64,000 bases of DNA from Nitrospira sp. (GTDB lineage: Bacteria > Nitrospirota > Nitrospiria > Nitrospirales > Nitrospiraceae), in assembly GCA_009594995.1 (NCBI GenBank), contig VOPR01000023.1, positions 33,549 to 97,548 on the forward strand, written 5' to 3'. Under the pieces are notes generated by a model, which did not search any database, had not been told where the DNA came from, and saw only the letters and a list, made by a program, of their open reading frames with translations. Positions 43,280 through 51,686 of this stretch are shown piece after piece; position 1 is the first letter of the stretch, and every line of letters begins with the position of its first letter. A program made the translations under genes and the position numbers.

Positions 43280-46200
43280 ACCCCTCGCGCCTTTTCATCG
43301 TGCGGCCGGTCGCGACGGTCCTGACGATGATCGCGATCCTACTGGCCGGTGCGCTTGCCTATCGCCAACTGCCTGTCTCCGCACTTCCGCAAGTCGACTA
43401 TCCTACGATTCAGGTCTTGACGTTTTATCCCGGTGCCGGACCTGAGGTCATGACGTCCTCCATTACCGCGCCGTTGGAACGGCAGTTCGGGCAAATGCCC
43501 GGGCTGAATCAGATGACCTCGACGAGCTCCGGCGGAAGCTCGGTCGTCACCCTGCAGTTCAGTCTCGACATTGACCTGGATGTTGCTGAGCAGGAAGTGC
43601 AGGCGGCGATGAATTCAGCCGCCACGTTCCTGCCGCGTGATCTTCCGGCGCCACCGGTCTACAACAAGGTGAATCCGGCCGACGCGCCGATCCTCACGCT
43701 GGCCTTGACCTCGGCCACGTTGCCCCTGCCGCAAGTGCGGGATTTTGCGGAGACCCGATTTGCGCAAAAAATTTCACAGCTGTCCGGCGTCGGTCTGGTG
43801 AGCATCAGCGGGGGGCAGCGTCCGGCTGTGCGTATCCAGGCGAACCCCCGCGCCTTGGCGGCCTATGGCCTGACGTTGGAAGATCTCCGCTCCGTGGTGG
43901 CTGCCGCCAACGTGAATCAGGCGAAAGGCGGTTTCGACGGACCCCGTCGCGCGTCGATCATCAATGCCACCGATCAATTATTTGCCGGCAAGGACTACAA
44001 GGCGTTGATCGTGGCCTATCGCAATGGCGCCCCGGTGCGGCTGTCCGAGGTCGCCGAGGTGCTCGACGACGTCGAGAATACCAAACAGGCGGCCTGGATG
44101 AACGAGACGCCGGCTGTCATCGTCAACATCCAGCGTCAGCCGGGGACGAATGTCATTGAAGTAGTCGACCGGGTCAAACGGTTGCTGCCGCAATTACAGG
44201 GAACGTTGCCGTCTTCGGTACAGGTTTCGGTGCTGACCGACCGCACCACCTCGATCCGGGCGACGGTCCGGGACGTGCAGTTCGAATTGGTGTTGGCAGT
44301 GGCCCTCGTCATTCTGGTGATCTTTCTGTTTCTGCGCACGCTGCCTGCCACGGTGATTCCGGCGGTAGCCGTGCCCCTGTCTCTGATCGGAACCTTCGGC
44401 GTCATGTATCTGATGGGGTTTAGCCTGAATAATCTGACGTTGATGGCGCTGACGATCTCCACCGGCTTCGTCGTGGACGATGCCATCGTCATGATTGAGA
44501 ACATCGCGCGGTACATCGAACGGGGCGAGTCGCCCTTCCAGGCTGCGCTCAAGGGGTCGAAACAGATTGCCTTCACCATCCTGTCGTTGACGATCTCGTT
44601 GATCGCGGTGCTGATTCCTTTGCTGTTCATGGGTGACGTGGTGGGTCGCCTGTTTCGCGAATTCGCCATCACGCTGAGTATCACCATTCTCATTTCGGCG
44701 GTGGTATCGCTGACTCTCACGCCGATGATGTGCGCCAGACTCTTGCGGGAGCGGCGGGAGGAGCAGCTGGGGCCGCTGTCTCGGGCATCACAGCGACTGT
44801 TGGATCGCATCATCGCCGGATACGGAACAAGTTTGCAGTGGGTGCTGCGCCATCAACGGGCGACGCTGGTTGTGACGGCGGCGACGCTGGCTCTCACCGT
44901 CGCGCTGTACATCCTGATCCCCAAAGGCTTCTTTCCGCTCCAGGATACGGGTGTGATTCTCGGAATCACGGAGGGGCCACAAGCTGTCTCGTTCGGTACG
45001 ATGGGAGAACGACAACAGGCCTTGGCCAACCTGATCCTCGAAGAGCCGGCCGTGGAAAGTCTCTCCTCCTTCATCGGGGTCGATGGGACGAACACCACCC
45101 TCAACAGCGGGCGCATGTATATCAATTTGAAACCGTTGGGGGAAAGGTTGGCCGGGGCGGAGGAGATCATCCGCCGGCTTGAAGCCCGCGTGGTCGGGGT
45201 GGATGGCATCACCTTGCATATGCAGCCGGTCCAGGACCTGACCGTGGAAGATCGCGTCAGTCGAACGCAATTTCAATACACGCTGGAGGATGCCGATCCG
45301 GAAGAGTTGAACCGCTGGGCTCCAAAACTGTTGGAGAGCCTGCAACTGCGGTCTGAACTCCGCGACGTCAGCAGTGACCAGTTGAATCAGGGGCTGGCGT
45401 CGCTCGTGGAGATCGATCGCAACACCGCATCCCGTATGGGGATTACGCCGCAACTTATCACCGACACCCTGTACGACGCCTTCGGTCAGCGCCAGGTCTC
45501 CACCATGTTTACGCAGTTGAATCAGTATCGCGTCATTCTGGAGGTGATGCCGGAGTTTCAACGAGGGCCGGAGGCCCTGCAAACGTTGGAGGTGCGTGGC
45601 ACCGGCGGGTCAGTCCCGTTGAACGTGTTCACCCGGGTGACAGAAACCACTGCGCCGCTGGTGATCAGCAGGCAAGGGCAGTTTCCGGCAGTGACGATTT
45701 CGTTCAACCTTGCGCCCAACGGCTCTCTCGGGGAGGCGGTGGAAGCGATCCACCATGTGACGCAGGAATTGGGGCTTCCCCCGAGTATTCGCGGAAGTTT
45801 TCAGGGTGCAGCCCAGGCGTTTCAAAGTTCATTGGAGCACGAACCGCTGCTGATCCTGGCGGCCTTGGTGACAGTGTATATCGTACTCGGCATTTTGTAC
45901 GAGAGCTACATTCACCCGCTCACGATTCTCTCGACCCTGCCGTCCGCCGGAGTCGGCGCGCTGCTGGCCCTGATGTTGTTCCGGATGGAATTCAGCATCA
46001 TTGCGTTGATCGGTATCATTCTCTTGATCGGCATCGTGAAGAAGAATGCCATCATGATGATCGATTTCGCCCTGGATGCCGAACGCAACGATGGCAAGAC
46101 ACCGGAGCAAGCCATTTACGAAGCCGGGCTGCTGCGCTTTCGTCCTATTATGATGACGACCATGGCCGCATTGTTCGGCGCCCTGCCGCTGGCGATGGGA

Positions 46201-46389
46201 TCGGGGGTTGGGTCGGAACTGCGGCGACCGCTCGGCATTGCCATCGTGGGAGGACTGGTCTTGAGCCAGCTCCTGACCCTCTATACGACGCCGGTCGTCT
46301 ACCTTGCGCTTGATCGGCTAGCCGCTCGCTTTCGGCGCAATCGGCAAGAGGTTCCGCTGTCTGAAGCACTTTCCATAGGTCCGCGATGA
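43276..46389 (+). CDS. mdtB: RND efflux permease, MdtB type
   Basis: A 1037-residue permease of the HAE1 group (GTG start). The transmembrane part around 335-560 contains [13 protein letters not shown], whose paired aspartates form the proton relay, and the second half has [20 protein letters not shown]. The two large periplasmic loops carry [20 protein letters not shown] and [11 protein letters not shown]. In MdtABC the B and C subunits form a mixed trimer. It overlaps both neighbours by four bases. Confidence 0.93.
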   Translation: MNPSRLFIVRPVATVLTMIAILLAGALAYRQLPVSALPQVDYPTIQVLTFYPGAGPEVMTSSITAPLERQFGQMPGLNQMTSTSSGGSSVVTLQFSLDIDLDVAEQEVQAAMNSAATFLPRDLPAPPVYNKVNPADAPILTLALTSATLPLPQVRDFAETRFAQKISQLSGVGLVSISGGQRPAVRIQANPRALAAYGLTLEDLRSVVAAANVNQAKGGFDGPRRASIINATDQLFAGKDYKALIVAYRNGAPVRLSEVAEVLDDVENTKQAAWMNETPAVIVNIQRQPGTNVIEVVDRVKRLLPQLQGTLPSSVQVSVLTDRTTSIRATVRDVQFELVLAVALVILVIFLFLRTLPATVIPAVAVPLSLIGTFGVMYLMGFSLNNLTLMALTISTGFVVDDAIVMIENIARYIERGESPFQAALKGSKQIAFTILSLTISLIAVLIPLLFMGDVVGRLFREFAITLSITILISAVVSLTLTPMMCARLLRERREEQLGPLSRASQRLLDRIIAGYGTSLQWVLRHQRATLVVTAATLALTVALYILIPKGFFPLQDTGVILGITEGPQAVSFGTMGERQQALANLILEEPAVESLSSFIGVDGTNTTLNSGRMYINLKPLGERLAGAEEIIRRLEARVVGVDGITLHMQPVQDLTVEDRVSRTQFQYTLEDADPEELNRWAPKLLESLQLRSELRDVSSDQLNQGLASLVEIDRNTASRMGITPQLITDTLYDAFGQRQVSTMFTQLNQYRVILEVMPEFQRGPEALQTLEVRGTGGSVPLNVFTRVTETTAPLVISRQGQFPAVTISFNLAPNGSLGEAVEAIHHVTQELGLPPSIRGSFQGAAQAFQSSLEHEPLLILAALVTVYIVLGILYESYIHPLTILSTLPSAGVGALLALMLFRMEFSIIALIGIILLIGIVKKNAIMMIDFALDAERNDGKTPEQAIYEAGLLRFRPIMMTTMAALFGALPLAMGSGVGSELRRPLGIAIVGGLVLSQLLTLYTTPVVYLALDRLAARFRRNRQEVPLSEALSIGPR

Positions 46390-49300
46390 ACATCTCGGCT
46401 CCCTTTGTCCGTCGTCCTGTCGCGACGACATTGCTCACTCTCGGCGCGACGTTAATCGGAATCGTGGCGTTTCCATTTCTGCCGGTGGCCTCACTCCCGC
46501 AGGTCGAGTTCCCGACGATCAATGTGTCCGCCTCATTGCCCGGCGCAAGCCCCGAGACAATGGCCTCATCCGTGGCCGCGCCGTTGGAGCGTCAGTTCAC
46601 TCGCATCGCGGGTGTGACGGAGATGACGTCCTCGAGTACGATCGGGGGGACCAACGTCACACTGCAGTTCGAGCTCAATCGAGACATCGATGGCGCCGCG
46701 CGAGACGTGCAAGCAGCGATCAATGCCGCCCGGGCCGATCTTCCGTCGAATCTGCCGAACGCGCCCCGATACAGCAAGGTGAATCCTGCTGACGGCCCCA
46801 TTCTCATTCTGGCCATTACCTCCGACCTAGTCAGCCGCGGTCAAATGTACGATGCGGCGTCGAGCATCCTGCAGCAAAAACTCTCGCAGGTCGAAGGCGT
46901 CGGGCAGGTTGCCGTGGGGGGAGGATCCTTGCCCGCGGTCCGCGTCGATCTCAATCCCACCGCATTGAACAAGTACGGCATTGGATTGGGAGAGGTGCGC
47001 CAGGTCCTCACCAACACGAATGTGAATCGTCCCAAAGGACAACTGACGGCCGACGATCGCACGTGGGAAATACGGACGAACGATCAGCTGCACAAAGCCG
47101 AAGAGTATCTCCCGTTAATCGTGGCCTATCGAAACGGGCGGGCGGTGCAGCTGTCAGACGTGGCCGCAGTCGAGTCCTCGGTTGAGGATCTGCGGACGAT
47201 GGGTGTGGCGAACGGGACGCCGGCCGTCCTGGTGATCATCTATCGGCAGGCCGGAGCGAACATCATCGAAACGGTGGACCGTCTCCGCGCACGCTTGCCT
47301 CAGTTGGAGGCTTCCCTGCCGGGCAGTATGGCGTTGTCGATCGTGATGGATCGCACGCCGGTCATTCGCGCCTCTTTGCACGACGTGGAGCGGACGCTGG
47401 CCATTTCCGTTGCGTTGGTGATTCTGGTGGTGTTTGCGTTTCTCCGGAATCTGCGCGCGACCCTGATTCCGGCCGTGGCTGTTCCCGTATCGCTGATTTC
47501 CACGTTCGGGGTCATGTACGTGCTGGGTTATAGCCTCGACAATCTGTCGCTCATGGCCCTCACGATTGCGACGGGGTTCGTGGTGGATGACGCCATCGTG
47601 GTCCTGGAAAATATCACGCGGTATCGCGAGCAGGGTGTGCCGGCGATGGAGGCCGCTCTGCGGGGCGCCAAGGACATTGCTTTTACCGTCGTCTCGATGA
47701 CCCTCTCGCTGGTCGCGGTGTTCATCCCGATCTTTCTGATGGGCGGGATGCTCGGCCGGTTGTTTCGCGAGTTTGCCGTCACGCTGTCGGTCGCGATCCT
47801 GGTCTCGCTGGCAGTGTCGCTGACGACGATTCCCATGCTGTGCGCCCGGGTGCTGAAGTCCGAACCCGCCGGTGCTCACGGCTGGTGGTTTCGCGTGAGT
47901 GAGCGGGGATTCGGTGTCATGTTACGTGGATACGCGACCAGCCTGGCCTGGGTCCTTCGGCATCCGCGCACCATGCTAGTGGTGACGTTAGCCACCATGG
48001 CCGTGACGGTCTATCTCTACATCCTCGTGCCGAAGGGATTTTTCCCGCAGCAGGATACGGGACGTCTGTTTGGAAACATTCAGGCGGCGCAAGATATCTC
48101 CTTCCAGGCGATGCGTCAGAAACTCAGCGAGGTGGTGGGGATCATCAAGAGCGATCCCGCTGTGGCGAGCATCACCGGATTTACGGGCGGCGGGGGCCAT
48201 GCCGGTACCACTAATACAGGTCGCATGTTTATTGCGCTGAAACCGCTTGAGGAACGGGGCCTCAGTTCTGATGAAGTGATTGCCCGGCTGCGTCCCAAGC
48301 TGGCGAAGGTGCCGGGCGCTCCCACGTATCTGCAGGCTATTCAGGATCTGCGTATCGGCGGAAGGGCCAGCAGCGCGCAATATCAATATACGCTGCAGAG
48401 CATGGATCTCGCCGAACTCAACACCTGGGCGCCAAAGGTCGAATCCAAGTTGCGGACGGTTTCGGAGATTGTGGATGTGAACAGCGATCAGCAGGATCGT
48501 GGGCAGCAATCGCTAGTTGTATTCGATCGGACGACTGCCTCACGGCTCGGATTGAGTCCCCAGCTGATCGACGATACGTTGTACGACGCCTTCGGCCAGC
48601 GGCAGGTGTCGATTATGTATACGCCTCTGAATCAATATCATGTGGTGATGGAGGTGGCACCGCAATACTGGCAGAACCCTTCCGCGTTGCATGAGATTTA
48701 TGTCCGCTCACCGAACGGCGCACAAGTGCCGTTAAGCGCGGTGACCAGGTATGAACCGGCCAATACGATTTTGTCCGTGAATCACCAGGGACAGTTTCCC
48801 GCAGTGACCTTGTCGTTTAATATGGCGCCTGGCGCGTCACTCGGCGAGGCGGTGGCCGCGGTGGATCAGGCGATGCACGACATCGGTCTGCCGGCGAGTG
48901 TGCGTGGCACCTTTCAGGGAACGGCCAAAGCTTTTCAGTCGTCCGTTGAGAATCAACCCTGGTTGATTCTGGCGGCGTTGGTGACGGTGTACATCGTCTT
49001 GGGGATTTTGTACGAGAGCTACATTCATCCGCTCACCATTCTCTCAACCCTGCCTTCTGCCGGAGTCGGCGCGTTGCTGGCGTTGCTCCTGTTCAAGTCG
49101 GAACTGAGCATGATCGCGTTGATCGGAATCATGCTGCTGATCGGCATTGTGAAGAAAAATGCCATCATGATGATTGATTTTGCCCTGCACAGTGAACGGA
49201 CGGGAGAGGGCAAGACGCCTCAGGAGGCGATCTATGAGGCCTGCCTGCTGCGGTTCCGTCCAATCATGATGACGACTGCAGCAGCCTTGCTAGGCGCGCT

Positions 49301-49487
49301 ACCCCTTGCCTTAGGCATGGGCGTAGGGTCTGAACTCCGGCGTCCACTTGGTATCGCCATTGTGGGCGGCCTGTTGGTAAGCCAGGTCCTGACGTTGTAC
49401 ACGACTCCCGTCGTCTACCTGTTTCTCGACCGCCTGCGTCTTCGATGGGTTCGAACCCGGACGACCTCTCTCCATCCTGCCGCATAG
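46386..49487 (+). CDS. mdtC: RND efflux permease, MdtC type
   Basis: A 1033-residue second permease. [13 protein letters not shown] retains the proton-relay aspartates, and [20 protein letters not shown] is kept in the second half. It is a recent paralog of the upstream permease, since the region from about 45865 to 46200 is very similar to 48985-49320 even in bases. It ends the operon; no outer-membrane factor follows. Substrates could be bile-salt-like amphiphiles, flavonoids or metals; the ECF/CnrX-like neighbours favour a metal or envelope stress signal. Confidence 0.93.
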   Translation: MNISAPFVRRPVATTLLTLGATLIGIVAFPFLPVASLPQVEFPTINVSASLPGASPETMASSVAAPLERQFTRIAGVTEMTSSSTIGGTNVTLQFELNRDIDGAARDVQAAINAARADLPSNLPNAPRYSKVNPADGPILILAITSDLVSRGQMYDAASSILQQKLSQVEGVGQVAVGGGSLPAVRVDLNPTALNKYGIGLGEVRQVLTNTNVNRPKGQLTADDRTWEIRTNDQLHKAEEYLPLIVAYRNGRAVQLSDVAAVESSVEDLRTMGVANGTPAVLVIIYRQAGANIIETVDRLRARLPQLEASLPGSMALSIVMDRTPVIRASLHDVERTLAISVALVILVVFAFLRNLRATLIPAVAVPVSLISTFGVMYVLGYSLDNLSLMALTIATGFVVDDAIVVLENITRYREQGVPAMEAALRGAKDIAFTVVSMTLSLVAVFIPIFLMGGMLGRLFREFAVTLSVAILVSLAVSLTTIPMLCARVLKSEPAGAHGWWFRVSERGFGVMLRGYATSLAWVLRHPRTMLVVTLATMAVTVYLYILVPKGFFPQQDTGRLFGNIQAAQDISFQAMRQKLSEVVGIIKSDPAVASITGFTGGGGHAGTTNTGRMFIALKPLEERGLSSDEVIARLRPKLAKVPGAPTYLQAIQDLRIGGRASSAQYQYTLQSMDLAELNTWAPKVESKLRTVSEIVDVNSDQQDRGQQSLVVFDRTTASRLGLSPQLIDDTLYDAFGQRQVSIMYTPLNQYHVVMEVAPQYWQNPSALHEIYVRSPNGAQVPLSAVTRYEPANTILSVNHQGQFPAVTLSFNMAPGASLGEAVAAVDQAMHDIGLPASVRGTFQGTAKAFQSSVENQPWLILAALVTVYIVLGILYESYIHPLTILSTLPSAGVGALLALLLFKSELSMIALIGIMLLIGIVKKNAIMMIDFALHSERTGEGKTPQEAIYEACLLRFRPIMMTTAAALLGALPLALGMGVGSELRRPLGIAIVGGLLVSQVLTLYTTPVVYLFLDRLRLRWVRTRTTSLHPAA

Positions 49488-49534
49488 GCGCCGATCCGTT
49501 TGGTCCCCCAATAGCAGGGACAGAAACATGTGCA

Positions 49535-49575
49535 TTGACAATATCTCGACAATCATGATATTGAGAATTGCTATC
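49535..49575 (+). promoter_or_regulatory. Promoter with overlapping Fur-box-like operator
   Basis: TTGACA at 49535-49540 and an extended -10 (TGA-TATTGA, ending 49564) form a promoter. Overlapping it, GATATTGAGAATTGCTATC at 49557-49575 matches the classical 19-base Fur consensus at 14 positions and is itself an inverted repeat. Repression by iron-loaded Fur is the simplest reading. The downstream genes are tonB and a FecA-like receptor. Confidence 0.65.
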
Positions 49576-49717
49576 AAGATTGGTCATGTGCAGACCTGCT
49601 CAATCTGAGCCGAGTGTCTTGATAGTGTGCCCCGTGCGCTCAACATGTAAATAAGGCCAGCGACCCCTGCGGTCAGAGCCCAAAGCTGTCTCACGACAGC
49701 TTTGGGCTTTTGTTTTT
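49571..49717 (+). ncRNA. Candidate iron-regulated small RNA or tonB leader
   Basis: Between the predicted start of transcription (near 49571) and a very strong terminator lie about 147 bases without a credible reading frame. This is the layout of Fur-controlled small RNAs such as RyhB and PrrF, and equally of an attenuated leader for tonB. I have no family match for the RNA itself. Confidence 0.4.
49677..49717 (+). terminator. Very strong intrinsic terminator just upstream of tonB
   Basis: A perfect 14-base stem (AGCCCAAAGCTGTC at 49677-49690 with GACAGCTTTGGGCT at 49695-49708) has a four-base loop and is followed by TTTGTTTTT. It stands between the Fur-box promoter and tonB. Confidence 0.92.
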
Positions 49718-49765
49718 ATGCCCCTGCATGATGGTTTGCTGGGGCGGAAGGGGAGAGGGCGGAGA

Positions 49766-50800
49766 ATGGCAGACGCAGTGATGAGAATGGATGTTTCGCC
49801 TGTGCGGGGGGCCCGCAGCAGCGGATGGTTAATTTCTGTGATGCTGCATGGCGGAGTCGTGGCGCTGGCCCTGCAGGCGGTCATGGAGGTCAAGCCACAC
49901 CTGCAGCCGGAGACCTTTCAATGGAAGGTGGCGCTGCAGGAGGCACCGGCGCCTGTCGCGTCGGCAGCCACGCCGCGGCAAGAACCTGTCCCTGAACCAG
50001 CACGTCGTCCGTCGCTGTCTCCTCCGGTGCAGCAACCTTTCAAGGCTGCGGTTCCCCGGCCCGTGGAGCGAACAGCGGTCGTGCAGACGGTTCAGCCGGT
50101 GCAATCCACCCCACGAGTGATAGAGCGATCGGCGATTCAGGAGCGGCAGGCGGTGGCGAAGGAAATGCAGGCTGTGGCCGCGCAACCAGTTCAAGAAACG
50201 GCGGTCACTCATGCGCAAGAGGTCGTGCAACAGGATATCCATGAAACTATCCAGTCCAGCGACGTATCGGCGATGACCGCTGAGTCCTCCGCAGCTGTGA
50301 TCCATGAAGCGGCACCTGTTGTTGAGGCTCAGGTGATGGCGGTGGAGCAGGCGGTGGCTGTCGCGCAGCCGGTGGTGGAGGTCCAGGCGCACACAACAGC
50401 TGCATCTTCAACCGAGGGTGAGCCGCACGATCCAGTGGAGTCGGAGCCGGTCGTGGTCCATCACGCGTCGGTTGAACATCGGGTGGTGCGCGAAAGGGAG
50501 TCGGCCCAGGCAGACCTTGGTTGGTTATCGGAGTCGCTGTGGGAGCGTATCGAACAATTGAAACGGTATCCCCGACAGGCGCGTGTGCGTCGATGGGAAG
50601 GCAAGGTGGTGCTGGAAGCGGTGATCCGCCATGACGGAACGATTCTCGAATGTTTGGTTGCTGAAAGCTCCGGCCATGGCCTGCTGGATCAGGACGCCAT
50701 CTCCGTGTTGCGGAAGGCGTCTCCGCTCGCCCTCAAACATCCACTGGGAAAAGAGCAAATCACCATTCTGGTGCCAATCGCCTATCGCCTTGAGAGCTAG
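49766..50800 (+). CDS. tonB: TonB-family energy transducer
   Basis: A 344-residue protein. The N-terminal membrane helix is GWLISVMLHGGVVALALQAV (about residues 21-41). A long Pro, Val, Gln and Glu-rich periplasmic spacer with about 200 residues of alternating valine follows. The C-terminal TonB domain has YPRQARVRRWEGKVVLEAVI, RHDGTILECLVAESSGHGLLD and ASPLALKHP. It couples inner-membrane ExbBD energy to outer-membrane receptors. ATG 49766 after GGAGAGGGCGGAG is preferred to the ATG directly behind the terminator. No exbB or exbD is in the window. Confidence 0.85.
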   Translation: MADAVMRMDVSPVRGARSSGWLISVMLHGGVVALALQAVMEVKPHLQPETFQWKVALQEAPAPVASAATPRQEPVPEPARRPSLSPPVQQPFKAAVPRPVERTAVVQTVQPVQSTPRVIERSAIQERQAVAKEMQAVAAQPVQETAVTHAQEVVQQDIHETIQSSDVSAMTAESSAAVIHEAAPVVEAQVMAVEQAVAVAQPVVEVQAHTTAASSTEGEPHDPVESEPVVVHHASVEHRVVRERESAQADLGWLSESLWERIEQLKRYPRQARVRRWEGKVVLEAVIRHDGTILECLVAESSGHGLLDQDAISVLRKASPLALKHPLGKEQITILVPIAYRLES

Positions 50801-50842
50801 TGGCAGCAGCGTGATCTCACAGGAAACAAAGGGAGTTCAATC

Positions 50843-51301
50843 ATGAACGATGTGAAGCGGAAGAGTTGGGGTGGGATGGCGAGCGCGGTGCTGTGTAGCG
50901 CGTGTGCGCTGTGGCTGAGTGTGGGAACGGCCCTTGCGCAGCCGAAAGGCGAAAAGACATTTCAGGTGGTGGCCACCGATACGAAAGGCATCGAGACCGA
51001 GGTGCATGGGGTCATTTTCTATTGGGAGGAGAAAATCAGTGAGACCGCGTTTGTGCCGCACGAACTGAAAGAGGTGCCGGTCAAACGCGGGACCGCGACG
51101 GTCAAAATCAAGTTCGACGCGATCAAGACCATCGATGTGAAACCGTCCGGCAACGGGACGCCCCCCGCAGTGTCGATTACCTTGAACGATGGAAAAGCCG
51201 GGGAATTTACCCTGGCGATCGCCGGGAGTTTCAAGGGGCAATCGGATTTTGGGGAGGTTGAATTGCCGGCGGTCGAACTCAAGCGAATCGCTTTTAAATA
51301 G
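50843..51301 (+). CDS. Periplasmic protein of unknown function
   Basis: A 152-residue protein with a signal peptide (VLCSACALWLSVGTALAQ, cleavage after ALA). The mature part is a beta-rich domain (FQVVATDTKGIETEVHGVIF, GTATVKIKFDAIKTIDV, PAVSITLNDGKAGEFTLAIAG). I do not recognise the family. It sits between tonB and the receptor gene and shares their strand, which suggests a part in metal uptake or in keeping the receptor in shape. Confidence 0.68.
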   Translation: MNDVKRKSWGGMASAVLCSACALWLSVGTALAQPKGEKTFQVVATDTKGIETEVHGVIFYWEEKISETAFVPHELKEVPVKRGTATVKIKFDAIKTIDVKPSGNGTPPAVSITLNDGKAGEFTLAIAGSFKGQSDFGEVELPAVELKRIAFK

Positions 51302-51358
51302 ATCTGACGATCACTGGAAAGCGGCGGCGCACAGGGCCGTCGGGTGGGGGGACCTGGC

Positions 51359-51547
51359 ATGACAAACAGCACGAAGCGCGACGCGGCCCGAATTCTCAGT
51401 CATGACGATGTGCGCTGCCGATGCGGACAACTCGTGGCTCGGTGGGCGGAGCAGGGGATTGAAATCAAGTGCAAGCGGTGCAGGCGTCTCGTAACCATTG
51501 CCTTCGATGCAATCGCAGGGAGGCCGCCGGCCATGCTCGCGACATAG
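51359..51547 (+). CDS. Com-like zinc-finger miniprotein
   Basis: A 62-residue protein with four cysteines arranged as CRC and CKRC in VRCRCGQLVARWAEQGIEIK followed by CKRCRRLVTI. This treble-clef-like pattern resembles the phage Mu Com translational activator and DksA-like knuckles. Com binds mRNA near a ribosome site to switch translation. It lies between the secreted protein and the receptor, upstream of a leader hairpin, so a role in translating the receptor mRNA is an attractive but untested idea. Confidence 0.6.
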   Translation: MTNSTKRDAARILSHDDVRCRCGQLVARWAEQGIEIKCKRCRRLVTIAFDAIAGRPPAMLAT

Positions 51548-51598
51548 CCTGTTCCCGATCGAATAATTTCATAGAGGCCAAAGGACTGACATTGTCCA

Positions 51599-51630
51599 GA
51601 GCCCAAGACCGTGCATGCGGTCTTGGGCTT
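51599..51630 (+). terminator. Hairpin in the leader of the TonB receptor gene
   Basis: AGCCCAAGACCG at 51599-51610 pairs with CGGTCTTGGGCT at 51617-51628, and TT-GTTGT follows. The U-run is weak. It starts with the same AGCCCAA as the tonB leader terminator. Confidence 0.65.
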
Positions 51631-51686
51631 TGTTGTCTATGCCTAAGCACCGTGCAGAGAAGTATGAAGAAGGAGAAGAAACAAAC

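Noticed and set aside
49718..49765. ATG directly behind the tonB leader terminator as the tonB start
   Set aside because: The ribosome site would be inside the terminator stem; ATG 49766 has a good purine-rich site and gives a normal TonB N-terminus.
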